Positions 1 to 10,364 of a stretch of DNA of 32,443 nucleotides are shown in pieces. Each line of letters opens with the position of its first letter. Position 1 is the first letter of the stretch. This DNA is from Candidatus Allofournierella merdipullorum (lineage in GTDB: Bacteria > Bacillota > Clostridia > Oscillospirales > Ruminococcaceae): positions 1 through 32,443 of the forward strand of contig DXBV01000084.1 of NCBI GenBank assembly GCA_019116345.1, read 5' to 3'. The position numbers were made by a program, and so were the translations under genes. The notes beneath the pieces were generated by a model. It did not search any database. It saw only the letters and a program-made list of their open reading frames with translations, and was not told where the DNA came from.

Positions 1-477
<477 letters not shown>

Positions 478-500
<23 letters not shown>

Positions 501-1713
501 TGGTATCCTCCTGGGTCGGGATGACCTGTTCCACCCGGCAGAGCGCGCTCGCGCCCTGCCCTTGCAGGCGGATGATCTGATCCGGTCGCAGCGCCGCAAC
601 GGGCACACACGCTCCCGCTTCATCGCGCAGGATGGCGTATCCCCTGCCCAGCACCGCATAGGGGCTCAGAGAATGCGCCAGCGCGCAGGCTGAGACCAGT
701 TCCCTTCTCTTTTCCGTCAGCAGCCGGCTCTGCGTTTTGCGAAGCTCTGCGCACAGTTCCAGCAGCTTGTCCCTTTTGGGGCGGCAAAGCGTTTCGCCGT
801 TGAGCTGCCCGGCGACATTCCGGGCCGCAGCAAGCTCATTATAGCACAAATTCAGCCTGGAATGCATATATTCATGAATATTTGACAAAGTTGTGCATAT
901 TTTTTTCCGTTCGGCCTCCCGGTCGGGGACGGCCAGCTCCGCCGCCGCACTGGGCGTGGGAGCGCGCAGGTCTGCCACATAATCCAGAATGGACACGTCG
1001 ATCTCGTGCCCCACTGCGCTGATGAGCGGCGTTTTGCAGCCATAGGCCGCCCGGGCGATACCCTCGTCGTTGAACACCCAGAGATCTTCCCGGGAACCGC
1101 CGCCCCGGGCAACGATGATGACGTCGGCAAGGCCGCTCCGGTCCAGCGTTGTAATGGCGCTGCTGATCTCTCCGGCCGCGCCCAGTCCCTGCACGTTCAC
1201 TCCCGCCAGCAACAGTGTGGCCAGCGGCCAGCGGCGGCCGAGCACGTTACGGATGTCCTGCAGCGCAGCGCCGGTAGCACTGGTGACCACGCCGATGCAG
1301 CGCGGATAAGCAGGCAGCGGCTTTTTGTGCTCGGGGCGGAACAGACCTTCCTGCTCCAGCCGGGCTTTCAGCTGGTCAAACGCCAGTTGTGCCGCGCCCA
1401 GTCCGTCGGGAAAAAGGTCCTGCACATAGACTTGGAAAGAGCCGGTGGCTTCGTAAAGGCTGACTCGGCAGCGCACGATCACCCGCATGCCGTCCTGGGG
1501 CACAAACCCCAGCCGGCGCGCTTCCTGGCGGAACATCACCGCTTTGACGCTGGCCTTTTCGTCCTTGAGGGTAAAGTACCAGTGGCCGCTCTTTACATGG
1601 TTCACAAAGCCGCTGACCTCGCCCCGCAGAGCCAGGTCTGAGAGGAAGCCGTCACTGTCCAGCACCGACTTCACATAGCGATTCAGCGCGCCGACGCCGA
1701 TCACGTCAGTCAT
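478..1713 (-). CDS. xseA: Exodeoxyribonuclease VII large subunit
   Basis: 411 residues, slightly shorter than the usual 400-450. It is the catalytic subunit of exonuclease VII. The N-terminal OB-fold single-strand-binding region (about residues 1-100) contains VGALNRYVKSVLDSD and GHWYFTLKDEKA. The catalytic region follows, with VARGGGSREDLW and AVGHEIDVSILDYVADLRAPTPSAAAEL, both XseA signatures. The C-terminal third is a predicted long helical/coiled region that would hold several XseB subunits, and it ends in the usual SPYAVLGRGYAI motif. The ATG at 1713 is the start because the OB fold begins there; the open frame extends further upstream only as a shadow of the preceding gene. It overlaps the M22-family gene by 8 bp. 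Confidence 0.95.
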
Positions 1714-2638
1714 GAGCCACCTCCCGCGCCGCCAGTACCGCGACGCCGATGGCGTTGTCGCTGGAAAAACGGCCGGGCACGAAGTGAGCGCCCGGCAGAC
1801 GCGCGGAGAGCTCCTTCTGGATGATGTCACTGCTCATCACGCCGCCGGCGAACACCACCGGCAGCCCAGGATGCATTTCAAGGGCCGCCTTGACCATTTT
1901 ATAGGCCGTCTCGGCGATGCACAAAAGGCAATACCGGCAGACATAAGCCTCGCTTTTCCCGGCGGCCAGCAGCTGATTGCACTGGTTCTCCAGACCGGAC
2001 AGGCTGCATTGCGTGCCTTTCACGCTGGCTTTGGGGCGGATGCGCTCGGTGCATTGGGCGGCAAGCTCGCTCACCTGCACCCCCGCGGGAAACCCGAAGC
2101 CCAACCGAACGCCCACCCGGTCCACGGCCTGGCCCGCATAGAGGTCGGTGCTGGTGCCGATGCACTCCACCCGGTCCGCACCGTGGCAGAGCAGCAGGTC
2201 GGTGGTGCCGCCGGAGACATGAAAGACCAGAGCCTGCCGCTCAAACAGGTTCTCGTCTTTGCTGGCGTACAGCGCCGCCGCGATGTGGCCCTGCTGGTGT
2301 GTAGTCTGGACGAGGGGGATCCCCCTCGCCTTGCTGAACGCCGTTGCGGCGGAGATGCCCGCAAGGAAGCAGGGCATATAGGAGCCTTCCACCGGGCGGG
2401 GCCGGGCGGAGACGCCCACCGCCTCCACTTTCGTCAGGTCCACGTCGGCGGCAAGCTCCTCCAGCAGGCCCGGAAGCGCCGCCGTGTGGTGGAACAGCGC
2501 GTCGCTCTGGCGCAGGCCCAGCTGGCCGGGACGCACCGGCAAAAACTTCTTTTTATCACAAACAACCTCTTTGGAGCAGGTGTCGTACACCGCCAAAGAG
2601 GTTGCATAGTTGCTCGTATCAAACCCAAGCGTCAGCAT
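1706..2638 (-). CDS. M22/Gcp-family (TsaD-like) metalloprotein paralogue
   Basis: A 310-residue member of the ASKHA-fold Gcp/Kae1/TsaD (peptidase M22) family. It begins with LTLGFDTSNYATSLAVYD. The metal-binding HxxxH pair is H114/H118 (THQQGH), and the later aspartate is in SSDNAIGVA (D294), so the iron/zinc ligands of TsaD are kept. It is shorter than canonical TsaD (about 340), and the HMEGH motif region differs (HQQGH), so I read it as the second, clostridial-type M22 paralogue rather than the tRNA t6A enzyme. The true substrate is unknown. The gene lies 3 bp after nusB and overlaps xseA by 8 bp, in the slot occupied by folD in Bacillus. The alternative, that this is the only TsaD in the genome, cannot be excluded from this window. 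Confidence 0.8.
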   Translation of the reverse strand: MLTLGFDTSNYATSLAVYDTCSKEVVCDKKKFLPVRPGQLGLRQSDALFHHTAALPGLLEELAADVDLTKVEAVGVSARPRPVEGSYMPCFLAGISAATAFSKARGIPLVQTTHQQGHIAAALYASKDENLFERQALVFHVSGGTTDLLLCHGADRVECIGTSTDLYAGQAVDRVGVRLGFGFPAGVQVSELAAQCTERIRPKASVKGTQCSLSGLENQCNQLLAAGKSEAYVCRYCLLCIAETAYKMVKAALEMHPGLPVVFAGGVMSSDIIQKELSARLPGAHFVPGRFSSDNAIGVAVLAAREVAHD

Positions 2639-2641
2639 GGC

Positions 2642-3073
2642 TCACACCTGGGCAGGTTCGCCGCTCTCAAGGCCAAGCTGGCGCACCACATTGCCCAGCA
2701 GCCCGTTGACGAACTGATAATCGGTTTCATCGGCATATTTCTTGGTCAGTTCCACCGCCTCGTTGATGGCAACGCCGGGCAGTTTTTCCGGGCCGTAGGC
2801 CGCTTCGGCGATGGCCAGGCGCAGCACAGTGAGGTTGACCCGGGGGATGCGCTCCAGGGTCCAGCCTTTCAGATTGGCGCGGATGAGGTCGTTGATCTCG
2901 GCAGAATGCTCGTAGTAAGCAGCGAGAAGCGCCTGGGCGAAGTCGTCCAGAGGGTAGTCTCCGGCCTCGTTGGCGCGCTCGATCACATCGGCCAGGGGCA
3001 TATCGTCAAAAGTGGCGGCAAAGGCAGCCAAAAAGGCGTTTTCGCGCGCGGCGCGGCGGGATAATTTCTCCAT
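2642..3073 (-). CDS. nusB: Transcription antitermination factor NusB
   Basis: A 143-residue all-helical protein of normal NusB length. NusB with NusE (S10) binds boxA RNA and supports rRNA antitermination. Diagnostic segments are RRAARENAFLAAFAATF at the N-terminus, VNLTVLRLAIAEAAYG, and the C-terminal INEAVELTKKYADETDYQFVNGLLG, the most conserved NusB block. The ATG at 3073 follows AAAGGAAC and starts exactly where NusB homologues start; the frame is open further upstream but has no family similarity there. It is preceded by asp23 and followed 3 bp later by the M22-family gene, as in the Bacillus yqhY-nusB order. Confidence 0.95.
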   Translation of the reverse strand: MEKLSRRAARENAFLAAFAATFDDMPLADVIERANEAGDYPLDDFAQALLAAYYEHSAEINDLIRANLKGWTLERIPRVNLTVLRLAIAEAAYGPEKLPGVAINEAVELTKKYADETDYQFVNGLLGNVVRQLGLESGEPAQV

Positions 3074-3147
3074 CGTTGTTCCTTTCACAGCGAGCGGCCC
3101 CCCTGCATGGCGCGGGAGGGCCCCTGGCTTATCGTTGGTGGGTCGGA

Positions 3148-3507
3148 TTATTCTTCGGTGGCCTCGGGCCGGACCTGAACGCCGGCCACGATCACGTTCA
3201 CGCGGGAAACGGTGATGCTGGTCATGTTCTGCACAGCGGCCTTCACGTTCTTCTGCACCTTCTCGCACACCGCGGGGATCTTGGCGCCGTAGAACACAAC
3301 GACCTGCAGAGTGAGCTCGGCCACATCGTCATTCAGGCTCACAGCCACGCTTTTGGATTTGGAGAGCAGGCCCTTCACACCGGCGGTGGCGGGGCTGACT
3401 TCCTTGACGCCCTCGATCTCCAGCGCGGCCATGCGGGCGATCTTCGCGATCACTTCGGTGGAAATCTGCAGGCTGCCATTCACAACGCAGGTATTCGAAA
3501 CGTCCAT
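3148..3507 (-). CDS. Asp23/Gls24-family envelope stress protein (YqhY-like)
   Basis: A 119-residue Asp23/Gls24 (DUF322) protein. Family features are the GSLQISTEVIAKIARMAALEIEGVKEVSP block, then two short beta/alpha repeats ending in TVSRVNVIVAGVQV. In Bacillus the equivalent gene yqhY sits between accC and nusB and influences acetyl-CoA carboxylase activity; here no acc genes are adjacent. It is the first gene of the operon behind the promoter at 3570-3598. The ATG at 3507 is preferred over an in-frame ATG 12 codons upstream because GGGAGG is correctly spaced before it and the extra residues are not family-like. It has no signal peptide or membrane segment. Confidence 0.9.
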   Translation of the reverse strand: MDVSNTCVVNGSLQISTEVIAKIARMAALEIEGVKEVSPATAGVKGLLSKSKSVAVSLNDDVAELTLQVVVFYGAKIPAVCEKVQKNVKAAVQNMTSITVSRVNVIVAGVQVRPEATEE

Positions 3508-3569
3508 ACCCGGTCCTCCCAAAACTTGCAATTTTGCGTCCATGCGAAGGCATGGGAACTTTCCATGTT

Positions 3570-3598
3570 ATTATACCATCTTCCGGCCCATTCTACAA
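3570..3598 (-). promoter_or_regulatory. Sigma-A-type promoter of the asp23-nusB-xseAB-ispA operon
   Basis: On the minus strand TTGTAG (3593-3598), a 17-base spacer and TATAAT (3570-3575) are seen, with an extended -10 (TGG directly before TATAAT). The asp23 start lies about 60 bases downstream. A small perfect hairpin (arms CCATGC/GCATGG, loop of four, 3540-3555) follows the expected start of transcription. The -35 lies immediately after the spoIIIAH stop, so the housekeeping operon is uncoupled from the sporulation operon upstream. Confidence 0.75.
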
Positions 3599-3601
3599 CT
3601 G

Positions 3602-4198
3602 TTATTTTACCTCCACGATAGTGATGTTCTGGGCGGTCACCTGGCACTTGCTCAGCACGATGTCACGGATCTGGGCCACCTCTTCCTTGGTGAGGCCGTC
3701 GCTTGTGGTCATCACCGTCACATCCACCGCGTCGCCGTCGATGAAGGCAACGCAGTCCACAAAGCCTTTGGCTTTCACGAGGTTCTCAATGTCGCTCTCG
3801 GCGGTGATATGGTCGATGGTGGCCGTGAGCTCGGTGGTAAGCTTCTCCTTTTCCTCGTCGGAAAGCTTTGCGCTCTTCAGGCTTTTCTGCAAGGTATCCA
3901 GCGCCTCGTCCCGGGACTTGGTGCGGGTGAGACGGGCCTGCTCAAAGAACTCTTCGCCGGTGGGCTCCCCCACGCTGACCAGCTGAGCCTCGCCGTAATT
4001 CTTGTTGCCGGTCTCCACCTCTCCGTCCACGGCCAGCGCGTCGGTCACCACGCCGGTGGTCACCGGAGCGTTCGCCTCGGCGGCGTCCAGTGCAAGATCG
4101 GTGCTCTTGGCGTACTCCCAATTCAGGTAGACCGCCACGCCCAGGGCGACCACAAGGGTGAGCAGAGTCATCTTCTGGTTCAGTTTTTTGCTTCGCAT
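3602..4198 (-). CDS. spoIIIAH: Stage III sporulation protein AH
   Basis: 198 residues: a short basic N-terminus, one membrane segment at about residues 11-28 (TLLTLVVALGVAVYLNWEYA), an acidic/alanine-rich linker, and a C-terminal ring-building YscJ/FliF-like domain (about 110-198). SpoIIIAH is made in the mother cell, faces the intermembrane space and binds forespore SpoIIQ as part of the feeding-tube channel. Conserved elements include FFEQARLTRTKSRDEALDTLQ and the terminal TAQNITIVEVK. It is the last gene of the spoIIIA operon, 15 bp after spoIIIAG. The ATG at 4198 is preferred over a GTG one codon earlier because GGAGG lies seven bases upstream of it. Confidence 0.95.
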   Translation of the reverse strand: MRSKKLNQKMTLLTLVVALGVAVYLNWEYAKSTDLALDAAEANAPVTTGVVTDALAVDGEVETGNKNYGEAQLVSVGEPTGEEFFEQARLTRTKSRDEALDTLQKSLKSAKLSDEEKEKLTTELTATIDHITAESDIENLVKAKGFVDCVAFIDGDAVDVTVMTTSDGLTKEEVAQIRDIVLSKCQVTAQNITIVEVK

Positions 4199-4213
4199 CA
4201 CGATACCTCCAAC

Positions 4214-4741
4214 TTAACTCATTTTTGATATGCTGATCCGGTTTGTGGACACCCCGGTGAGCACCGAGACCGCCTGTGTGATCTGGGCGTTCACCGTCAC
4301 GTCGCCCGCGCCCTCGCACACAACGGCGATGCCGCGGATAACAGGTTCCCAGGTCATCTCCACCAGCGCATCCTGCCCCTTGTGGGTATCCACCAGAATG
4401 TGCTCGAACTGTCGCTGACCGTTCTCGCCGCCGTCGGTCTCGTCCAGGGCGTAGACGGTCTCGGCACTGGCATCCAGCGTGACCGCCACTTTGGTCCTTC
4501 CCGCTCCCTCGATGGAGCCGATGAGTTCGGTGAGAGTCGCCTCCAGCTGGCGGACGTAAGCTTCGCTGCGCTGCTGGGCAGTCTGGGCGGCGGCGGATGC
4601 CTCCTGCGATTTTGTTTCATTGCTAAAGGGCAGCCCGCCCGCGATGAGCAGGAACACCCCCAGCACGCCCGCAAAGAACACCAGACTCCCGCGGCCGGAA
4701 AGGCGTTTGGGCAGCAGTGCTCCGATTCGTTCCAAGTTCAT
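4214..4741 (-). CDS. spoIIIAG: Stage III sporulation protein AG
   Basis: 175 residues with a cytosolic N-terminus of about 18 residues, one hydrophobic segment (about 20-36, LVFFAGVLGVFLLIAGGLPF) and an extracellular ring domain. SpoIIIAG oligomerises into the large ring of the mother-cell to forespore channel. Family landmarks are YVRQLEATLTELIGSIEGAGRTKVAVTLD and, at the end, QAVSVLTGVSTNRISISKM, both typical of SpoIIIAG. It is shorter than the Bacillus protein (about 229), as usual in Clostridia. It lies between spoIIIAF (9 bp gap) and spoIIIAH. Confidence 0.95.
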   Translation of the reverse strand: MNLERIGALLPKRLSGRGSLVFFAGVLGVFLLIAGGLPFSNETKSQEASAAAQTAQQRSEAYVRQLEATLTELIGSIEGAGRTKVAVTLDASAETVYALDETDGGENGQRQFEHILVDTHKGQDALVEMTWEPVIRGIAVVCEGAGDVTVNAQITQAVSVLTGVSTNRISISKMS

Positions 4742-4750
4742 TTTCTTTCC

Positions 4751-5182
4751 TCACATGTTCGGCGGCGCGGTCTGCCAGCTGCACGCCGTTTCTCCCAGAA
4801 GTTCCTTTGCAAGTTCCAGCGCCTCGTCGGGCCGGTCGGTGCATATCGTTGCCGCGGGGAGCGCATTTTCCCCTCCCGGCTCAATGTCCACTTCCGCTTC
4901 GATGCCCTCGGCGGCCAGACGTTCTTCAATCTGCCGGGCAAGGCTCTGGCAGGCGTAACCCGAGACATAATCGGAATAGTCCGCGGGCTGTACCGTGCTT
5001 TCAAAGGACAGGTCGGCAAGTCCCGCCCAGTCCGCCCCGGCGGCCGGGCTGACCACCGACACTAAAATATACAGCGCCAGCACGGTTTTTATGCTTTTGA
5101 AACTGCCCTGCCGGGGTAAAAACAAGTCCAGCGCCCCGGCGAGGATGCAGGCCACGCAGACGTTCAGCGCCCAGAGTTTCAT
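4751..5182 (-). CDS. spoIIIAF: Stage III sporulation protein AF
   Basis: 143 residues with two N-terminal membrane segments (about 4-22 and 31-49, the second LALYILVSVVSPAAGADW) and a small soluble C-terminal domain with the ring-building-like pattern IEERLAAEGIEAEVDIEP. It is part of the SpoIIIA-SpoIIQ channel. Sequence conservation in this family is low; the call rests on the two-segment topology, size and its place between spoIIIAE and spoIIIAG. ATG at 5182, 4 bp after the spoIIIAE stop. Confidence 0.9.
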   Translation of the reverse strand: MKLWALNVCVACILAGALDLFLPRQGSFKSIKTVLALYILVSVVSPAAGADWAGLADLSFESTVQPADYSDYVSGYACQSLARQIEERLAAEGIEAEVDIEPGGENALPAATICTDRPDEALELAKELLGETACSWQTAPPNM

Positions 5183-5186
5183 GGCT

Positions 5187-6242
5187 CTATCCCCCTCCCC
5201 CCATGGTGATCATCAACGCGGTGGACAGCACCACCAACATAAAGAAAAACACCAGGAACGAAACGCAGATGCCCACCGCCTGGCCCATGCCCTCCAGCAC
5301 GCGCCCCGCTCTGTTCAGCCCGAAGGCCTTGGACGCGGCGCCGCCCAGCTGATACGCCCCATAGCAAAAGGCGCTGTAGACCAGAACGGGCAAAAAGTCG
5401 ATGGCCAGCACCGCAATGGCCGCAAACCCCAGCGAGCCTTTGAGTACTCGGAGCCCGCTGAGCACGCTGCCCATGGCGTCGGAGGCCACACTCCCCACCA
5501 CCGGGATGCTGCTGCTTATGAGGAACTTTCCCGTTTTCATCGCCAGCGTGTCGGCGTTCTGCGCCAGCACGCTCTGCAGCCCCAGCACCGCTCCGAACAG
5601 CACCGACACCAGGCCCAGCAGCCATTTGACCGTCTTGGCCAAAAGTTCGCATCCGTCGGCAACGCCTCCCACGCCGCACAGGCTGCCGGCAGCGTTGAGG
5701 GCCAGATACACCTGCAGCACCGGCAGCGCCGCCGCGCAGATGACCTGGGCGCTGAAATTGGCCATGGTAAGGAACATGCCGCTGTAGACCATGGCCTGCG
5801 TAGGCTGGCCGCAGCTGGCGATGACTCCGGAAAACACCGGCACAAAGCTCACAAGATACACCTGCCACTGTGCGATGCTCTCGCTCACCGTGTTCACCAG
5901 TTCCAGCGCCGGAGCAAGGCTCACGGTGAACATGCCCAAAACGCAGACGCTCTCCAGCGGCCCGGACCAGTCGCCCTGGGGCGCAAGGGCCAGCGCCACT
6001 GCCCCGAGCACCGCTGCACCCAGCAGCTGCACCAGCAGCCGCACCGGTTTTTCCAGCTGCTGCCGGGCCGTTTCAAGCAACGCTCCCAGCATATCACCCA
6101 GGGAGGCCTGCTGAAATTCTTCCGCGGTGATGCCCGGCTCGTCCAGCGCTTGCTGCACGTCCGGCGGCAAAGCATCGCCCTCGGCAAAAACGACGGCGGG
6201 CAGCATCAGAAGAAGGAGAATGACACAAAGGATTCGTCTCAT
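5187..6242 (-). CDS. spoIIIAE: Stage III sporulation protein AE
   Basis: 351 residues. It starts with a cleavable-looking signal (MRRILCVILLLLMLPAVVFA), followed by a short extracytoplasmic region and then about seven to eight hydrophobic segments, as in SpoIIIAE proteins (usually 350-400 residues). The conserved segment FLISSSIPVVGSVASDAMGSVLSGLRVLKGSLG is diagnostic. This polytopic protein is thought to form the membrane part of the feeding-tube channel with SpoIIIAB, AC and AD. The ATG at 6242 overlaps the spoIIIAD stop by 4 bp (ATGA), which fixes the start; the much longer open frame upstream is not coding. Confidence 0.95.
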   Translation of the reverse strand: MRRILCVILLLLMLPAVVFAEGDALPPDVQQALDEPGITAEEFQQASLGDMLGALLETARQQLEKPVRLLVQLLGAAVLGAVALALAPQGDWSGPLESVCVLGMFTVSLAPALELVNTVSESIAQWQVYLVSFVPVFSGVIASCGQPTQAMVYSGMFLTMANFSAQVICAAALPVLQVYLALNAAGSLCGVGGVADGCELLAKTVKWLLGLVSVLFGAVLGLQSVLAQNADTLAMKTGKFLISSSIPVVGSVASDAMGSVLSGLRVLKGSLGFAAIAVLAIDFLPVLVYSAFCYGAYQLGGAASKAFGLNRAGRVLEGMGQAVGICVSFLVFFFMLVVLSTALMITMGGGG

Positions 6243-6619
6243 TGCAAAAACGCGATCAGCGCCCCCAGGATGTTTTCGAACAGCGGCAGTGCGCACACCA
6301 GAATGAGGCAGCGTCCCGCCAGCTCCACCTTGCCCGCAAGGGAGGAAAGCCCGGCGTCTTTGCACACATCCTGCATGTTCTGGGCCACCAGCGCGATGCC
6401 GGCAGCCTTCAGCACCACCAGAAAGCTCTCGCCATCCAGGTATCCGGCGGCTTCGGTGAACCAGGCCACCAGCGGCTGCGCCAACTGCAGGATGCGCCCC
6501 AGCAGCAGTACGGCGCACAGGGTCAGGCAGGCGGCCGCATAGGCGGGCGTATACTGCCGCAGCAGCGTGATGAGCAGGGCCGCCACCAGCACGAACGCCG
6601 CGATCCCGAAAATCTCCAT
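6239..6619 (-). CDS. spoIIIAD: Stage III sporulation protein AD
   Basis: 126 residues, the normal SpoIIIAD length. Hydrophobic segments lie at about 2-20, 26-46, 64-82 and near the C-terminus (CLILVCALPLFENILGALIAFL). The region DGESFLVVLKAAGIALVAQNMQDVCKDAG matches the conserved SpoIIIAD core. It is a small membrane component of the mother-cell channel, related to SpoIIIAC. It ends in an ATGA overlap with spoIIIAE and begins 6 bp after spoIIIAC, so translational coupling is likely. Confidence 0.95.
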   Translation of the reverse strand: MEIFGIAAFVLVAALLITLLRQYTPAYAAACLTLCAVLLLGRILQLAQPLVAWFTEAAGYLDGESFLVVLKAAGIALVAQNMQDVCKDAGLSSLAGKVELAGRCLILVCALPLFENILGALIAFLQ

Positions 6620-6625
6620 GGCCCA

Positions 6626-6820
6626 TCACAGATCGAACAGCGCCTTGATGCTGACGAACAGGTCGCTGATCTGCTGCACCAGCATCGAGAGCACCACAAT
6701 CAGACCGGCAAGGGTGGTCATCATGGCCTGATCCTCCCTGCCCGAACGGATCAGAAGTTGATTGAGCACCGCCACGATGATGCCGATGGCGGCGATCTTG
6801 AACACAAGGTCGATATCCAT
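6626..6820 (-). CDS. spoIIIAC: Stage III sporulation protein AC
   Basis: 64 residues with two membrane segments (about 4-22 IDLVFKIAAIGIIVAVLNQ and 33-54), matching the tiny SpoIIIAC family. The segment LIRSGREDQAMMTTLAGLIVVL is the conserved core. It is a membrane component of the SpoIIIA complex. The ATG at 6820 is chosen because AAGGAG is six to seven bases upstream and the family starts with M-D/E-hydrophobic; the frame remains open for 19 codons upstream, but that part is the end of the spoIIIAB region in another frame. Confidence 0.93.
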   Translation of the reverse strand: MDIDLVFKIAAIGIIVAVLNQLLIRSGREDQAMMTTLAGLIVVLSMLVQQISDLFVSIKALFDL

Positions 6821-6840
6821 TTTCAGCTCCTTTTCCCCGG

Positions 6841-7314
6841 TCAAAACAGCAGCAGCGCCGCCAGCGCGCCGCAGCACAGGCCCGCCTTTGCATACAACTG
6901 TTTTGCCTGTTCATACTCCCTCCGGGCTTCGTCCCGCAGCCCAGCGCAGCGCCTGAGATAGTAGGCGCAGTGGCGCGCTTCCTCCTGCCCCGCCGCGCTG
7001 CCCAGGCGGGTAAAAAATCCCTCCATCTGATTCCAGGCAGGCCTGTCCAAGTCGGGCGGGCAGGCAAGCCGTTGCAGCTGGCCGCAGTCCGCAAGGCACA
7101 GGCCTGGCATGTCCCGCCGCTCTTTTAAAAGCATAAGTATGTCGCTCAGCGGCGCGGCACGGTAAACGATCTCATCCTGCACCAGAGCGATGAGGCGTTC
7201 CAGCTGTTCCAGAACCGCCAGCCGCCGCCGCTTTTTCTCTGCCAGATGCCAGCCGGCGGCCCAGCCGGTAAACACCACCAGCGCAGCCCCAAAAAGACGC
7301 AGCATCACGCTCAC
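6841..7314 (-). CDS. spoIIIAB: Stage III sporulation protein AB
   Basis: 157 residues with an N-terminal hydrophobic segment (about 5-22), a helical cytosolic or peripheral domain and a second hydrophobic segment at the C-terminus (LCCGALAALLLF). SpoIIIAB resembles the type II secretion platform protein GspF. Conserved motifs are LEQLERLIALVQDEIVYRAAPLSDIL and the EYEQAKQLYAKAGL tail. The likely start is GTG at 7314, which forms a GTGA overlap with the spoIIIAA stop; an ATG three codons later (7305) is the alternative. Followed by spoIIIAC after 20 bp. Confidence 0.92.
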   Translation of the reverse strand: MSVMLRLFGAALVVFTGWAAGWHLAEKKRRRLAVLEQLERLIALVQDEIVYRAAPLSDILMLLKERRDMPGLCLADCGQLQRLACPPDLDRPAWNQMEGFFTRLGSAAGQEEARHCAYYLRRCAGLRDEARREYEQAKQLYAKAGLCCGALAALLLF

Positions 7315-8201
7315 AGCCAGCTCACCTGCTTCACGACCCCCGGATGAGACGCGCCTGCCAGCAGCCCGATGCAGGAAAAGCTCTTTGACAGTCGCTCTCT
7401 GGACGCGCCAAAACGCTGTTCCACCGCCTCGAACGCGTCACCGTGCACCGTGCAGACAAAGCTCACTCCGCCCTTTGAACCGGCGCAAACCGCCTCAAAA
7501 TCCGCCTCGTCCCCCAACTCGTCGCAAAGGATGACCTGCGGCCCCAGGCTGCGCAGGGCGCTTATGATGCCCTCCCGTTTTTCGCAGCCGCTGAGTACAT
7601 CGCAGTGCAGCGGCGCCGGAGCGGCAAATCCTCCCGCGCCGCAGGGCCAGATCTCCATACGCTCGTCCACCACCGCCACCTTTTTGCCCGCCCGGCTCAG
7701 CAGCGCGGACACGCTCCGCAGCAGAGTGGTTTTGCCGCTGCCCGGCGGCCCCACCAGCACAAGCCCCCGGAAGGGACCGAGAAGATGGTCCCGCAGGGCG
7801 ACCGGCAGTTCGCCCGTAGCGGTGCGGGCAATGCGGATGTTCAGCGAGGTGACGGTGGAGAGGCCCTTCATCGTCTGTCCCTGCCTGCGGAACAGGCCCG
7901 CGACCCCCACACGGTGGCCACCCGGAAGGGTGAAAAAGCCTTCCGCCAGCTGCTGTTCATAGCTGTGCACCGAATGCTCGCACAGCGAATAAAAGCATTC
8001 CTGCAACTGGGCGTGAGTGAGCGCCTGCGCCGGGCCCTGACCCGGCAGACAGAACTGACCGTCCGCGCAGGTCAGCACCACCGGACGCCCGCTGCGAAGA
8101 TGTATTTCATGGATGGTCTGCGCCTGCCGGGGCGAAAGGTCCTCCAGCGGGCGGCGCAGAAATCCCGGCAGCCGCCGGATCGCGGTATAATACTCGTCCA
8201 T
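7311..8201 (-). CDS. spoIIIAA: Stage III sporulation protein AA (secretion-type ATPase)
   Basis: 296 residues. SpoIIIAA resembles the hexameric ATPases of type II/IV secretion systems and is proposed to power assembly or transport through the mother-cell channel. The Walker A motif GPPGSGKT is at residues 151-158, followed by VAVVDERMEIWPC and the Walker B-like VILCDELGDEADFEAV with downstream TVHGDAFEAVEQR, all SpoIIIAA hallmarks. It is the first gene of the operon; the ATG at 8201 has a weak GGTG ribosome binding site and lies 27 bases downstream of the sigma-E-like -10 element. Length and motifs are complete. Confidence 0.96.
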   Translation of the reverse strand: MDEYYTAIRRLPGFLRRPLEDLSPRQAQTIHEIHLRSGRPVVLTCADGQFCLPGQGPAQALTHAQLQECFYSLCEHSVHSYEQQLAEGFFTLPGGHRVGVAGLFRRQGQTMKGLSTVTSLNIRIARTATGELPVALRDHLLGPFRGLVLVGPPGSGKTTLLRSVSALLSRAGKKVAVVDERMEIWPCGAGGFAAPAPLHCDVLSGCEKREGIISALRSLGPQVILCDELGDEADFEAVCAGSKGGVSFVCTVHGDAFEAVEQRFGASRERLSKSFSCIGLLAGASHPGVVKQVSWL

Positions 8202-8227
8202 TTTTGTTTCACCGTCCTTTGCTTTCT

Positions 8228-8256
8228 ATGGTATGAGCCCCCGGCGCCGGATAGAA
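8228..8256 (-). promoter_or_regulatory. Candidate sigma-E promoter of the spoIIIA operon
   Basis: The minus strand has CATACCAT (8228-8235), one mismatch from the Bacillus sigma-E -10 consensus CATACAAT. Fourteen bases upstream is TTCTATC (8250-8256), a partial match to the loose -35. The distance to the spoIIIAA ATG gives a leader of about 20 bases. Sigma-E control of spoIIIA is established in Bacillus; the assignment here is by motif and position only. Confidence 0.5.
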
Positions 8257-8300
8257 CAAAAAGGAGCGTCCGCTCCCTTGGGAACGAACGCTCCTTTTTG
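8257..8300 (-). terminator. Intrinsic terminator downstream of ligA
   Basis: Thirteen-base arms (8257-8269 and 8288-8300, core GGAGCGT/ACGCTCC) flanked by A5 and T5, with a loop that can fold further. It starts 13 bases beyond the ligA stop. The A- and T-tracts make it bidirectional in form. Its left edge abuts the sigma-E-like -35 of spoIIIA, so it separates ligA transcription from the sporulation operon. Confidence 0.85.
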
Positions 8301-8313
8301 TCTGTAAAGTTAT

Positions 8314-10361
<2,048 letters not shown>

Positions 10362-10364
10362 CAA

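Noticed and set aside
1706-2638. Calling the M22-family gene tsaD outright.
   Set aside because: It is short for TsaD, has HQQGH instead of the usual HMEGH-type motif, and sits away from tsaB/tsaE; a paralogue is the safer reading.
3074-3147. G/C-rich complementary runs between asp23 and nusB, considered as a terminator.
   Set aside because: Pairing is imperfect and no T-tract follows; the two genes belong to one operon in many Firmicutes.
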